Assembly: GCA_965153455.1 (NCBI GenBank)
Contig: OZ234497.1
Coordinates: 5,704,001-5,768,000, forward strand
Length of the DNA: 64,000 nucleotides
DNA from: Sphagnum compactum
Lineage: Eukaryota; Bryophyta; Sphagnopsida; Sphagnales
Reading direction: 5' to 3'
Positions 35,850 to 57,670 of this stretch are shown piece by piece. Numbering within the stretch: the stretch's first letter is position 1; each line of letters opens with the position of its first letter. A model generated the notes under the pieces. The model was given only the letters and a program-made list of their open reading frames with translations, was not told the DNA's origin and did not search any database. The translations under genes and the position numbers were made by a program.

Positions 35850-35881
35850 TGTAGGAGACCATAATGTTATGGTCTCCTACA
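35850..35881. repeat. Near-perfect palindrome, 15-bp arms
   Basis: TGTAGGAGACCATAA and its exact complement are separated by two bases (TG). It lies 28 bp after the end of the transposase fossil, and may be an internal or terminal part of that element or an insertion footprint. Confidence 0.85.
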
Positions 35882-37051
35882 CTGCACAAGATTGCTCACC
35901 CAAATGAAAAGCTCCCTGACTAGCCATTCACCATTCACCTCCGCCAGCTCTATGTCACCTTTTCACTGATTTCCTTCTTGTGTTTAAAGTGCTTAGATTG
36001 CAGAAACATAGTCATCAGGAGAAAACCCAAATCTGCAGGTGCAACACCAATCAATCAACTATAAAGATAGATGTTTTTGCAATAAAACACTTCTGCCAAA
36101 CCAATTCATTTTGGATTGAAAAGCACCCAATCAAGATTTGCTATCCAATACTCATACAGTCAATTCCACAGACAAAAATATGGTACCCACAGTTCAATTT
36201 GACTGGCAAAGGTTTTAGAAGCAACTTATGCTCCAGCAACTTTTAGGTTAATGCAACAAAAACCTTTTGCACAAGAAAATAAAAGGGGAAGCTATTCTAA
36301 TGTTTGGTTTACATATATTGGGTCCAGCAGGTGGAAATTTAGAACACAATTCAAGAGAAAACACCACTCAAAAGGGATTCTGATGAATGATCTACCTGTT
36401 TTTGAGATTCACACAATGTACCAGTTTCTGAGCTTGACACCCAGCCTGCATCTTGGAAAACCCCCAAGGAACTGAGAAAGGAAAGAACAGAAGCTGGTCA
36501 AATATGGCATTCCAATGTTAAAAGAAGAATTCCAAGAACAATGAACCACGGCCAAACTGCGCAATGCAAAGCAACAGACTGGTATATCCCTTGGTATAGA
36601 CATTTATTTTTGGTTGGAAATATGAAGAACATTTTGTACATGACAATTAAGAGGGAGACCAATTTTACACAAAACCTACACAAAACGACACTCAAAAGTG
36701 AGAGAGAGGTGAGATTCAATTGTGTTGAAAGACACCCTGCTTTCATTTACTGGGCCTTCCGGCAACTCGTAGATCTTGAACAACAGTACAAGCAACCAAT
36801 CTCCAGATCCAAGGCTGTGTGTGTGAAAGCCACACTCCTTTTGCCCTCACGAAAAAGCAAACTGGACCCAAACCAGGTCTCTCAAATTTAGTTCTCACCG
36901 AGATCTAGTCCATCGGAGAGTCTAGTCTAATGGGGGAAACTAACTCCATAGATACAGAGAAAGATGTCACCTGCAAAATTTGAAGGTTATGAATGCAAAG
37001 AACATCAAGGAGATAAAAGAAGGTGTGGGTGGGTGGGGGAAAATATGCCCA
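35882..37051. other. 3' flank of PP4R3
   Basis: No gene seen. The right part is probably the 3' UTR of the minus-strand PP4R3 gene. An AATAAA on that strand (TTTATT at 36603-36608) is one possible poly(A) signal about 450 bp after the stop. Overlapping short frames at 36251-36891 on both strands show no conserved motif. Confidence 0.45.
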
Positions 37052-48482
<11,431 letters not shown>

Positions 48483-49224
48483 GTATGCTGCCTTCCTTGA
48501 ACCCAGTCCCCCACAGGAAAAATAAAATCAAACCCTCTTTTCCCCCTAAGTTGTGAAAGAACCCCAATATTATTATTTTTTGGCCTCTAACTCCTCCTCC
48601 TCCTCATCAGCAGCACAGCACCCTCATTTGCTGCAGCAGCAGAGCTTCCTCTCCGAGCAAATCCACACAAAGCCCTCTCCATCCATTTCCCCATAAACCC
48701 ACTTCATGCCACCATCACAGAAACCCTCCCATCCATCCTTCCTTTTTGTTCACCTAGCAGCAGCAGCAGCAGCAGCAACTGGGTTCCCCTCCTCCTCCTC
48801 CTCCTACTCCTGCTGCTCCTTGCTTTCACAATTTCAATCTCCCATGCTTCTTCATCTCTTTTCCTTTCACAAAAAAAATCAATCTAACCAACACCCAACT
48901 CCCTATTCCTCGCAAATTACTCCCCTAAACTTTTGCCCCACACATTTGGAGCCACCCATTCCCCTTTCCCCTCCACAACCCCCTTTCCTTCTTCTCTCTC
49001 CTCCGTCTCGTCGCCGCCGTCTGAGCAAGTCACCAGCAGGCAAAACAAAAACACCCCCTCTCCCACTTCTTCTTCTTCTCCCGCTACGCTCCCAACAAAA
49101 CCCAACTCCTGCGTCGCTCGCGCGCTCCCTCTCTCTCTCTCTCTCGCTCGCTCGTCGTCGTCCTCCTCTTCTTCTTCTGCTTTCTTTTCCTCGCTACCTC
49201 TCTACGGCCTCTCGGAGACCTACG
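48483..49224. promoter_or_regulatory. Leader and promoter region of PP4R3
   Basis: CT-rich and relatively GC-rich DNA directly upstream of the PP4R3 start codon. It has (CAG)n at about 48757-48777, (CTC)n near 48790-48805, (CT)n with CGCTCGCT at 49128-49157 and a (CTT)n/GTCGTC block to 49180. On the transcript strand these read as GA/GAG-rich, a common feature of plant 5' UTRs and promoters. No TATA box could be assigned. The open frames here (48706-49265) are low-complexity artefacts. Confidence 0.5.
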
Positions 49225-49515
49225 AGCTTTTAGCTAGACTAGGATACATACGACTAGACCTCTAGGGTACCTAATCCTATACCCCTAGGATACCTAGACC
49301 TAGACTTGTAGGGGACCTAGTACTCGAAGCTGTAGGGGAGCTAGGACTAGAGGACTAGGGCTCTAGGGCAGCTAGACTAGCTCTATGGGACCTAGTACTA
49401 GGGCTCTAGGGTGCCTAGTAGGGACGAGAGTTCCAGGGGGACCTGGTAGTAGAGCTCTAGGGTAGCTCGTATAGCCAGGACTATAGGGGAGCTAGTGCTA
49501 GGACTCTAGGGGTAG
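49225..49515. repeat. CTAGGG/AGCTAG-rich degenerate array
   Basis: About 290 bp with very dense CTAG tetranucleotides, made of variants of GGCTCTAGGGNAGCTAGNACTA. Period is irregular, about 25-35 bp. No coding sequence. Its composition echoes, but does not match, the CCTAGG-rich satellite at 28.1-29.4 kb. Confidence 0.8.
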
Positions 49516-49924
49516 GTTTTGACCGGCAGGTCTGTAGACACCTAGGCTACGTGCACCGGCTACTGGCGGTGTCGGAACCGGGGCCCGGGGGGGTGGTAGC
49601 TTTACACGTCGGAGCCGACAACCAGGTCCACATCCCGGCAACCCACGTGCGAAAGGGAAAAAGAAGAAGGTGGGGGAGCGTTTTCGGGACCTGGGCGACG
49701 TGTCAAACTGGTATCGGGACCTGGATTGGTAGACACAGTACTACTACTACTACTACTACTAGTAGCCTATTTCCTATAATAATTCTTAAAAAATACCGAA
49801 ATTAATTTCGCCAAAAAAAGCGAGAAAAAATCAAAAGAATTCGAAAACGAAGAAGTGATTTTGGTGGGATTCGATTAGCCATAAGTGAGAAAAAAATAGT
49901 CAAAAAATAGCCAAATTGTTTTTT
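49516..49924. other. GC-rich patch and (ACT)n repeat
   Basis: 49540-49735 is GC-rich, with GGGCCCGGGGGGG and a G-box-like CCACGTGC near 49642. It is followed by (CTA)n at about 49739-49761, then AT-rich DNA. The frame 49551-49805 has no recognisable domain. Confidence 0.45.
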
Positions 49925-50190
49925 TTTTTTTTTTGCATGGTGAAAATATTTTTGAGTTAATTTCAAATAAATTGTTCTTTTGCCTTAATATACTTTATTC
50001 ACGTAAATGGCAAGCCCAGCCAGAGTGTGACACACACCCCTTGTTTATTTTTTAAACTTTGGTTTTGCCATGGATAGCCTATATAGAAGGTTTGATTTAA
50101 AACATTTGTTACTCTATATCTGGTTGATAGCCAGATTTTGGCTAAATCTTCTTATGGATGATCGCCATTTTAAGCCGGCTACATAAAAGA
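49925..50190. repeat. Adjacent family B (+) and family A (-) repeat pieces
   Basis: 49925-50045 carries the family B end (TTTTGCCTTAATATAC, GTAAATGGCAAGCCC, GTGTGACACACACC). 50115-50190 carries the complement of family A (TTGGCTAAATCTTCTTATGG, ATGATCGCCATTTTAAGCC). The same two families also occur together near 22.9-24.4 kb and 55.3-57.7 kb. Confidence 0.65.
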
Positions 50191-50545
50191 AATTCCTAAA
50201 AGAAACACTTGGTGTCTCCTGGACAAACGCAGACCAGTAACGAAGTGGACCATTCGTGCATTTCGTGTAACTGGGATGTGGGCCGCCGCCCCTTGTAACT
50301 GGGATATGGACCTTCGCTTAGGTCGTCGGGTGTGTGAGGTTTTTGGGTGGCGCAGTTTTTGTCTTCTGGTTCTCGAGGAAGGAAGAAGGTCGAGGAGGAG
50401 GAGAAGGAGCAGGAGCGTGCGGCGGGCGGGCGGGCGGGCGGCGAGGCGGCGAGTTTGATTTTGTTTTTTCCTCTACTTACTTTGGCTACTCAGGTGCTGC
50501 TTGTTTGCTTGCTTGCCTGCATACATTATTAACACTTGGGGGAGT
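50191..50545. other. GC-rich patch with (GCGG)n
   Basis: Contains GGCGGGCGGGCGGGCGG near 50418-50437 and GAGGAGGAGAAGGAG repeats just before it. Three overlapping frames exist on the plus strand, all low complexity. It could be a CpG-rich promoter fragment, but no adjacent gene is visible on the right. Confidence 0.4.
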
Positions 50546-50554
50546 AATAGGAAC

Positions 50555-50775
50555 TTAGAACTCTGTGGAGTACAAAAAATTTGATTTCGTTTTCGTCACA
50601 CTAATGCGCATTTGGGAGTACAAAAAAAATTGATTTCGTTTCTTCTTCTTCTTCTTCTTCACAAGGCTGATGATGCGCGCACTTGTGAGTAAATAAGCGA
50701 GAGAAGTACACAGAATTGAATAATTTTCGTTTTCCTCACACTAATGCGCGCACTTTGCAGTGGAGTACGAGTACT
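50555..50775. repeat. Three imperfect tandem copies of a unit of about 60-100 bp
   Basis: The recurring order is GGAGTACAAAAAA, TTGATTTCGTTTTC, then CACACTAATGCGC (or AAGGCTGATGATGCGCG), then CACTT. A (CTT)n run is inserted at about 50640-50658. Confidence 0.55.
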
Positions 50776-50799
50776 ACGGTACGCAAATTGATTTCCCCT

Positions 50800-51175
50800 C
50801 TTGCAACCCAAACTTCCCAACGCGTTTGCAGCAGCCCGGATTAGACGATGTGGAACCCCGAGTCCCACAACCGGTTTAGAGCATGTGGACCGGACCGGAC
50901 CAGACCACGGCTATGCATCACGGGCGGGAACATAGACCCGGAGGTTATAAAGTTCCGGTTCTCAGGATCCGGACTAACCGCGGCCTCCTCAAGCCGCCTT
51001 CGGAAACGGGGGTTCCTGATACCCTTGCTCCTCCAAGGAAAAGCCCCACAAGTGGTGTTGTCCCTGACGACGGTTATCAATCAATAGGGGTTTACATCCA
51101 GTTCTTGATGTTTGCATCCGATCAGGTCAGGTTCTTTGATACTCAGATCCAGAACCGCCGGTTTTAACACTTGAT
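50800..51175. other. GC-rich island, open on both strands
   Basis: Dense CCGG and GGTTCC motifs (ACCGGACCGGACC near 50889) stand out in AT-rich surroundings. Frames are open on both strands (50841-51080 minus; 50848-51087 and 50883-51167 plus) but no family is recognised. CCAGAACCGCCGGTT near 51147 recurs near 60315, so this is probably a repeat element. Confidence 0.4.
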
Positions 51176-51180
51176 CCCAA

Positions 51181-54100
51181 TCCGGGTACGATAAGGATGA
51201 AATATTGAGAACCAAAGAAAGAGAGAGCCAGAGAGAGAGAGAGAGGGGATGGGAATTGGTTGACAATATGGATGAAACAAGATCTCAAATAAATGTCAAA
51301 TTTTAACACGTAAAATGAATTTTTAAAAATAAAAAAAAAATTGGTTTGAAAACATAAATATGTGAGTTTTTTTTTTGTTTCTTTGGGTGCCATTTATTAC
51401 TCATGAACTTATTTCTAGGGTAGAAATTTGATTAAATGTACCCACAATGGAATGAGTGTTGACAAGCTCTTGGATGATGAACTCAACCAACTAACTTCAT
51501 CCTCGGGGGGCTATTGTTCGGTCTTGGGCAGATATCAAAACAAAAATAAAAAACCGGCCAAGGTTGGTAGGCCCATTGTCACTGTGAGAACCACGGGTAT
51601 CATCCTTGGTTATATACACCTAAAAACCATGAGCATCCCAACTATTTTTTTAAAAATTTGTAATTTATAACTCCAGATTTTTCATAAATAGATCAATCAC
51701 AAAATTTATAAGCACAATAAAAAATTAAAATAAAATCCCTTTGGAATTGAGCCAAAGTTTTGGACCTAAGTCTTGCATGTATATTTCAAGATGTTAAACT
51801 TGCATTTTGGGAAAATCCTTGGCGCACAAATTTTCCCCGTGTATATTTCAAGATGTTTTTTTTTTCTTGCGCAAAATTTTGCATTAAGCCCAAATTGCTT
51901 TGAAAAAAGATGACCCCGAGTGATGATTTTGGGGTTTCTTTTGCCATATTTTCAAGATATTTTGAAAAGACATTGAGGGTTTTTTGGCTAGAGAATAGTT
52001 CAATGCCTAATTCCCATTTTAATCCAATTTCTATGCAAAATGAATATTAGGTCCATTTACATTTACAAATTAGGAGATACATACTATGCCCATTATAATG
52101 TGATTAGATTTCAATTATCCAACAGTCAAAATGTTACCGTATTCACAATTATCAAATTGAAACATTAAGATAACACAAATTTGAAAAAAATCACTTATGT
52201 GACACATGGGACATGGATAGAAAAGGCAATTTAATTAATCTTAAGACCATGGTTTATGTAAAAACCTTCTAACCATGCAATAATCACATTTATTTTGAAA
52301 TTTTTTTTTGGTAGTAAATGATTTTCTACAATTTAACATATGAAGGTGATTTAACATACTTATAGTTATTATTTAAGAAAAGGAGGAAGGGACATGGATG
52401 TCAACCAATCAATTACCTTAAACTTCTCACCCAAATGTCCTTTATAATGTGATGATGTGATAATGTTGATTGGTTTGTAACACAAAATTGGGAAATTTTG
52501 AAAATCAAAGAAGAAAAAGTATTTGAGACTTGTAAGATTTTCAAAAATGAAGAGGAATGAACCAACAATTAGAATGACAATTCCCTAAGATTGTAAACCC
52601 CCAACTTACTTATGGTTGAACCAAAGTGTACACATAAAATCCCGTAAGATAAACACCTTATCAAAACAAAAACAAAAATTGAGTTTGATACCTTGTATAT
52701 ATATAACCCAAAACTTTTGTTTTGACAAGGAATTTATCTTATGGTATTTGATTTATCCTCTAAATATCTCAAAAGGACTTCCAAGCAAAACATTTTGCAC
52801 CACAAGGAAATACTAGTCTCTTGTGTGACTAATCTCAACTAGTTGGTGCTAGCCCACACCCAAAATTATAAGACAATACCTACAAGTTAGAAAAAAAGGC
52901 AAATCATTCCCACCAACTTGATTAATTGTTGGCTAATATATCAAATTTTAATTTAGGATTGTCAATATGGTTAAACAAATCAAGCAACCTATTCCAAAGC
53001 GGTAAAAATCTATTGATTTTTTGAGTTCACAAATTTCATCTAGAATGAACAATAGATATTAGAAATGTATTTTGAAAGTTGCAACACCCTTCACCTTGCA
53101 AAATGTCCAACATAGAGGGGAAAATTTTACAACTTTTCAAAAGAAAGGTGGAAATTTTGTTGAGCTTTTCATGCAGAAGGCCATGTGAAAACTAAACTTC
53201 CAAATGAAGGGCTACGTACCAAATGGAAGGCAACCTTTTAAAGTAGAAATCTAAAATTTATACGTCCTACAAGGTTTGGGCTCATAAACCACCATTAGCA
53301 TGTTGCATTAAAATTGTTAGGTGCAAAAATATCAACTTTCCTCTATGACTCAAAGCCAAACCAAACTCAATGAAGAATAAGGGGCACTATTGGTTGGTCA
53401 CAAGAGTAGCGTCGATGAGATTTTGGTAAAAATATCAAGCACCTTGGACATATTCTTTGTAAGGTTGTACCAATAAAGATTATGACCTTCGTTGATGAGG
53501 ATGGTGTGTATAGTAATCGTGTTTTTCATTTATTTGTTGCCTATATGTCAAAGTGGAAGAGCTTTGGAAGATTGGCACAAATTAAATTTAAGAACTCATA
53601 GACGATTTGAAGCACTTAAGATTTTCTAATTTTCCACTTTATTAATTTCTTAACCTTTTAGTCCTAAGTGCTTTCCAATTGATAACATAGAAGGGGGGAA
53701 CATTACAAGGGATTGGAAAACTTTGAAGGATTGTGAACAAAATGTGAATAGAAGTATATATAGTCATGTTTGAAGGGACATTGTTCTATTTTAAATGAAC
53801 TTTGGCTTATACATTATGACTCTTGACAAAGGGTGATAATTTAATAAGCATAACGATTGGCGAGTGTGATTTTTCAAAGCAAAACTAAATGAAAACTAAG
53901 TTATAAGAGGAACATATTGAAGTTTTAGAACTTTGGATGCACTTATGAAAGCGTCTTTATGTGGAAAGGAGGTGCAAGTTGTAGATTCCCTTAATATCTT
54001 TGAGATTTGGATTGGCATGAAGCATTAAAAAAATACTCGAATTGGATATAGACTTTGCCATGATGTTTGGAAATTTCATCCTACTTTGTTGGCCTATTAA

Positions 54101-54699
54101 TTTATTTTATTTCATGTGTTTTTAAGTTGATTGTTCAAATTATCGATTGTGTTTTTGACAACTTACACGTGTTCATCGCATGTGCACAAAGAAAAATGAA
54201 AGACAATTAATTGAATAATCCTAAGTTTTTGCCACACAAAGTTTTGCCCTCTAGAGAAACATGGATAGCAGCTACACCCATAACATTAACATTTGCCATT
54301 CTCAAACAAAACCTTTAAGAAAACAAGTCAAAAGAAAAAGAACCCTAACCCTAAACCCATCAACTTCAAAAGGAAATTGCATAATTGAAAATAGATGGTC
54401 AAGGGGCAAGCAAATGTCTAATAGATAATTATTTGCATGTGGTTTTTTGAATATTTTGTAAATTGATTTTTGAGCTTCCTTTCATGTAACAAAAACCCGA
54501 CTTTATCCAAAAAGAAATAACTATTATGAAATTTAATGTCTTTGTTGGGTCTTTGTAGAAAACCATTTGTCTAAAGTAAATAATCAAAAGGAAACTAAAT
54601 TTTATTTCTTTTTGGGACCTCCAAAGAGAACCCATGTTGGGGTGGTTCTTACAATGATGGATAGATACCCAATGGTTGTTAACCCAAACAATGTACCCA
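51181..54699. other. AT-rich intergenic DNA
   Basis: A short (GA)n lies at about 51226-51245. No recognisable gene or preserved element otherwise. Open frames at 51428-51670, 52616-52816 and 54429-54635 have no conserved features. Confidence 0.55.
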
Positions 54700-54704
54700 C
54701 ATAA

Positions 54705-54960
54705 TAGTGAACGGTTCTCAAAATACGCAAATAACTGGTATATATATAACCACGATTCTCAAAAACCTGAACGAGTCAAAGGAACCAGGAAGAGAACCAC
54801 CGGTTCTTTGCCAGTTCTCGATGAGGCTTTTGAAATAACTGGAACTGGTGCTTCTTTGATTTCGATTTTTTTTTCTCCAAAGAACCCGAACCCATGGGTT
54901 CTCTGAAATATTTAAAGAACCGGAAGTGATGGTTCTTTGAAAATTCAAAGAACCGCCCAA
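54705..54960. repeat. Cluster of AAAGAACC/GGTTCTTT motifs in both orientations
   Basis: At least eight GAACC- or GGTTC-centred motifs within 250 bp, for example ACCACCGGTTCTTTG, AACCCATGGGTTCTCTG and AAAGAACCGGAAG...GGTTCTTTG. They form several short palindromes. No coding signal in either direction. Confidence 0.6.
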
Positions 54961-55227
54961 CACTGAAACCCAAAGAGCCATTTTTTCTAAAGTAATAATA
55001 ATTAAGGGAAATTCAATCAAAAGAGAAAGGGGGAAGATGGGAGGGAAAGAAAAGAAAAAAAGAAGGAAAAAAAAAAGGCAACATATGAATTGGTGCCTTT
55101 AGTGTGTACTTTACAAAGAAGAGAATAGTTTTCCAAAACTTAGGGTTTCAAAAATTGATCAGCTTTTGGGTCTGACCTAAAAATTGGAGAACTTGTTTGC
55201 ATTGTTCTCACCAGCTTCCAATTTCTA

Positions 55228-55264
55228 GGACCCTAAAACCCTAAACCCTAAACCCTAAACCTTA
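55228..55264. repeat. Short interstitial telomere-type repeat (CCCTAAA)n
   Basis: Four consecutive CCCTAAA-like units. This is the Arabidopsis-type plant telomere motif, here internal and short. Confidence 0.85.
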
Positions 55265-55299
55265 CTCCTGAGTCTTGACTCCTCCTCCTCCTCTTCAAA

Positions 55300-55555
55300 C
55301 AAGGGGGGTGTCACACACACACACATTGTGGCCTTGCCATTTACATTAAAAAAAGCATCTTAAGGCAAAAGAAGAAGAATTATGGAAACTCAAACATTTC
55401 ACCATGCAAAAATATTCCTAATCTTCCCAAAAAAAAATCCTCTCAAAGAAACCAAACTCCTTCAATAACTCAATAATAACTAATCTCGAGTTTCAACACG
55501 AGCCAAAAATATCATCATCTTTCAAAAATCCTCATATAATAATTAAAAAAAGACC

Positions 55556-55586
<31 letters not shown>

Positions 55587-55670
55587 TTAAATTATTACCT
55601 AGGGGCCAATAAAAATGCCTTAAGCTACTACTTACTATACTCTAGAATGAATCTCTAAACACTAACAATA
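55300..55670 (-). repeat. Dispersed repeat family B, long inverted copy
   Basis: The complement of this segment parallels 24118-24440 over most of its length. The differences are a (TTA)n expansion at about 55560-55586 and extra CA repeats at the GTGTCACACACACA end. Confidence 0.75.
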
Positions 55671-56204
55671 TATCCTTCCTTGCCTTGCCTTGCCTTGCCT
55701 TGCCTTGGTAGGCAAAAAGTAAAAAGGCCAACAACAAAAGAAAAGAGTTGTAGTCCAATTTGTGGGAGATTCAAAGGAATCTTCTGCCACAAATGTGTCT
55801 GAACTCAAGTGAGTGAAGTTGGGATTGGGAATTGGATTCCCCATCTCCTCACTTTCAGGACAAGGGATTTTCTCTCCATTATCATATTATTATTGTTGTT
55901 GGAAGGAGGGTGAAGAGTTGACTAAAAGTCTAAGTTGTGCACACTTGTTGTCATACACAGGTCAAAACTTGTGCTGAAAATTCTGTGATCCCATATCATT
56001 ATTAGGGCAGCTAACCCTATTTTTATTACACACAATTTAATAAGAACATTGCTTTGGATTATTCACAGTGTTTTTTAATAAAATATTTTTTTTAATTTTT
56101 TAATTAAAAAATTTAATTTAATTTTTTATAAATTTTTTAAAAAATTAATTTAATTTTTTATAAAAAAATTTCTAAAAATTTATTTGGGGTTGCTCAATTT
56201 TGTG
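55671..56204. other. AT-rich spacer with (CCTTG)n
   Basis: (CCTTG)n lies at about 55677-55707, and a run of TTTTTAATTAAAAAATTTAA-type palindromic AT DNA lies at 56080-56175. No gene seen. Confidence 0.5.
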
Positions 56205-56875
56205 ATGTAGTAGCCAAAGTGGGCAATGATCTTCAAAAGAAGATTTAGCCACATTTGGCTATAAGCTAAATCGGAAGGGTAAAATTTGTTAAACATCCTT
56301 TTTCTTTTTTTTTTTCTTGCTACCTACTTCAACTGTCTGGTGATTAATCTTTTTAATTTTTGGTCAAAATATGGCTATTGAAATCCTCAAGAAACACTTG
56401 ATGTTTAGCACTTTTTAACCTTTTAAACAAAAATAAATAAATAAATAAATAAAATTCTGGCTAGCTATATATATAGCCAGAAAAGAAAAAGGCTGCTTTG
56501 GAATATGAGGTTTTTGAATTATCAGGGGGGGGCAGCTTCAGAAATCAACACATGTCTGTGGGATAATTAATTTATTAATTAAATTTGAAAATGGAATATT
56601 CCATCTATTAAGATTTTCTAATTTTCTTTTCAAAATTATTTTTTGATTTTTTTGATAAATTAATAATTCTGGCAAGTATTTATGCCAGGTAACAAACACC
56701 CTCGGATGCCCAGTTTGGCTCCACTTCGGGCAGGTGCTTACTTCGGGAACCCCCCATTCCTCGGGCATTACCTTACAAGAAGGCACTAGTGCCCTTTTTT
56801 TTAAAGGAATTGTATGTTTGGTAGCTAAAGTGGCAATCATCCATAAGAAGATTTAGCCAAATCTGGCTATAGTAA
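56205..56875 (+). repeat. Two family A copies with spacer
   Basis: Copies at 56205-56265 (GTAGCCAAAGTGGGCAATGA, AGAAGATTTAGCCACATTTG) and 56820-56875 (GTAGCTAAAGTGGCAATCAT, ATAAGAAGATTTAGCCAAAT). The spacer has no recognisable gene. Confidence 0.65.
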
Positions 56876-57141
56876 ATCAGAAATAAAATAAAAATCTTTA
56901 ATATAATCCTTCTATATGTTTGACTACACACTGAAAACCAAATATATGAATCCGATGATTTTTTTACTCTTTTTTTTTCCCCCCCTTCGCTTCTAGCAAC
57001 TAAAAAACCTCCTCCAAAATTACTTTACTAAAAAAAAATTCATTTTTAATTTCACTTTTGGGAAAAATATCGACATTATAAAACCGACTGCGTTACGCAC
57101 TCAAAATTTGACATTTTACAAGGGTTTTAATTGTAGCCACT

Positions 57142-57580
57142 TTAGAGTATCTCCACCATCTCTCACTATGTGACCCTGCACACTCAAAACCTTCCATCTT
57201 GAGGTTCATTAGTCGAATCCAAGTGAATCCACTTGACCGAGTGAGTGCCAGGACCCTGAAAAAAACCACAGCTTTCATTCAGAGCCCTGGTGAACAGAGT
57301 CGAATCGTATTTCTCAACTGCTCCTTGTTTCTGATTGGGTAAATAGTTTGATTGGTCCAAGTGCCTTGGTTGCTATTACTAGTCTCCCACCTATTTGCAG
57401 TTTCAAGTTTTTATGGGTGGGGGTGGAAAAGAGTGGAATCGTATTTCTCGACTGACTGCTCCTTGTCTCTGATTGGGTAAATAGTTTGATTGGTCCAAGT
57501 GCGTTGGTTGCTATTACTAGTCTCCCACCTATTTGCAGTTTCAAATTTTTATGGGTGGGGTTGGAAAAGAGTCCTCGCCT
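57142..57580. mobile_element. MITE related to 8990-9397, with internal duplication
   Basis: It starts TTA-GAGTATCTCCACCATC and continues CACTATGTGACCC, matching the ends of the 8990-9397 element. It then carries two tandem copies of an internal segment (57300-57432 and 57433-57571), each with TCTGATTGGGTAAATAGT, TTGATTGGTCCAAGTG, GCTATTACTAGTCTCCCACC and TATTTGCAGTTTCAA. The right terminus was not found; family B sequence begins at about 57575. Confidence 0.65.
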
Positions 57581-57670
57581 CGCCATTTACATTTAAAAAG
57601 TATCTTAAAAAGGCAAAAGAGAGTTATGGAAATTCAAATATTTCACCATGCAAAAATATAATCCTCAAAA
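57575..57670 (-). repeat. Family B short copy
   Basis: CGCCATTTACATTTAAAAAG, CTTAAAAAGGCAAAAGA, TTATGGAAATTCAAATATTT and CACCATGCAAAAATAT match the family B long copies in minus orientation. Confidence 0.7.

Noticed and set aside
48706-49265. 175- and 110-residue frames upstream of PP4R3
   Set aside because: They are Pro/Ser-rich translations of the CT-rich leader and promoter; no conserved motif.
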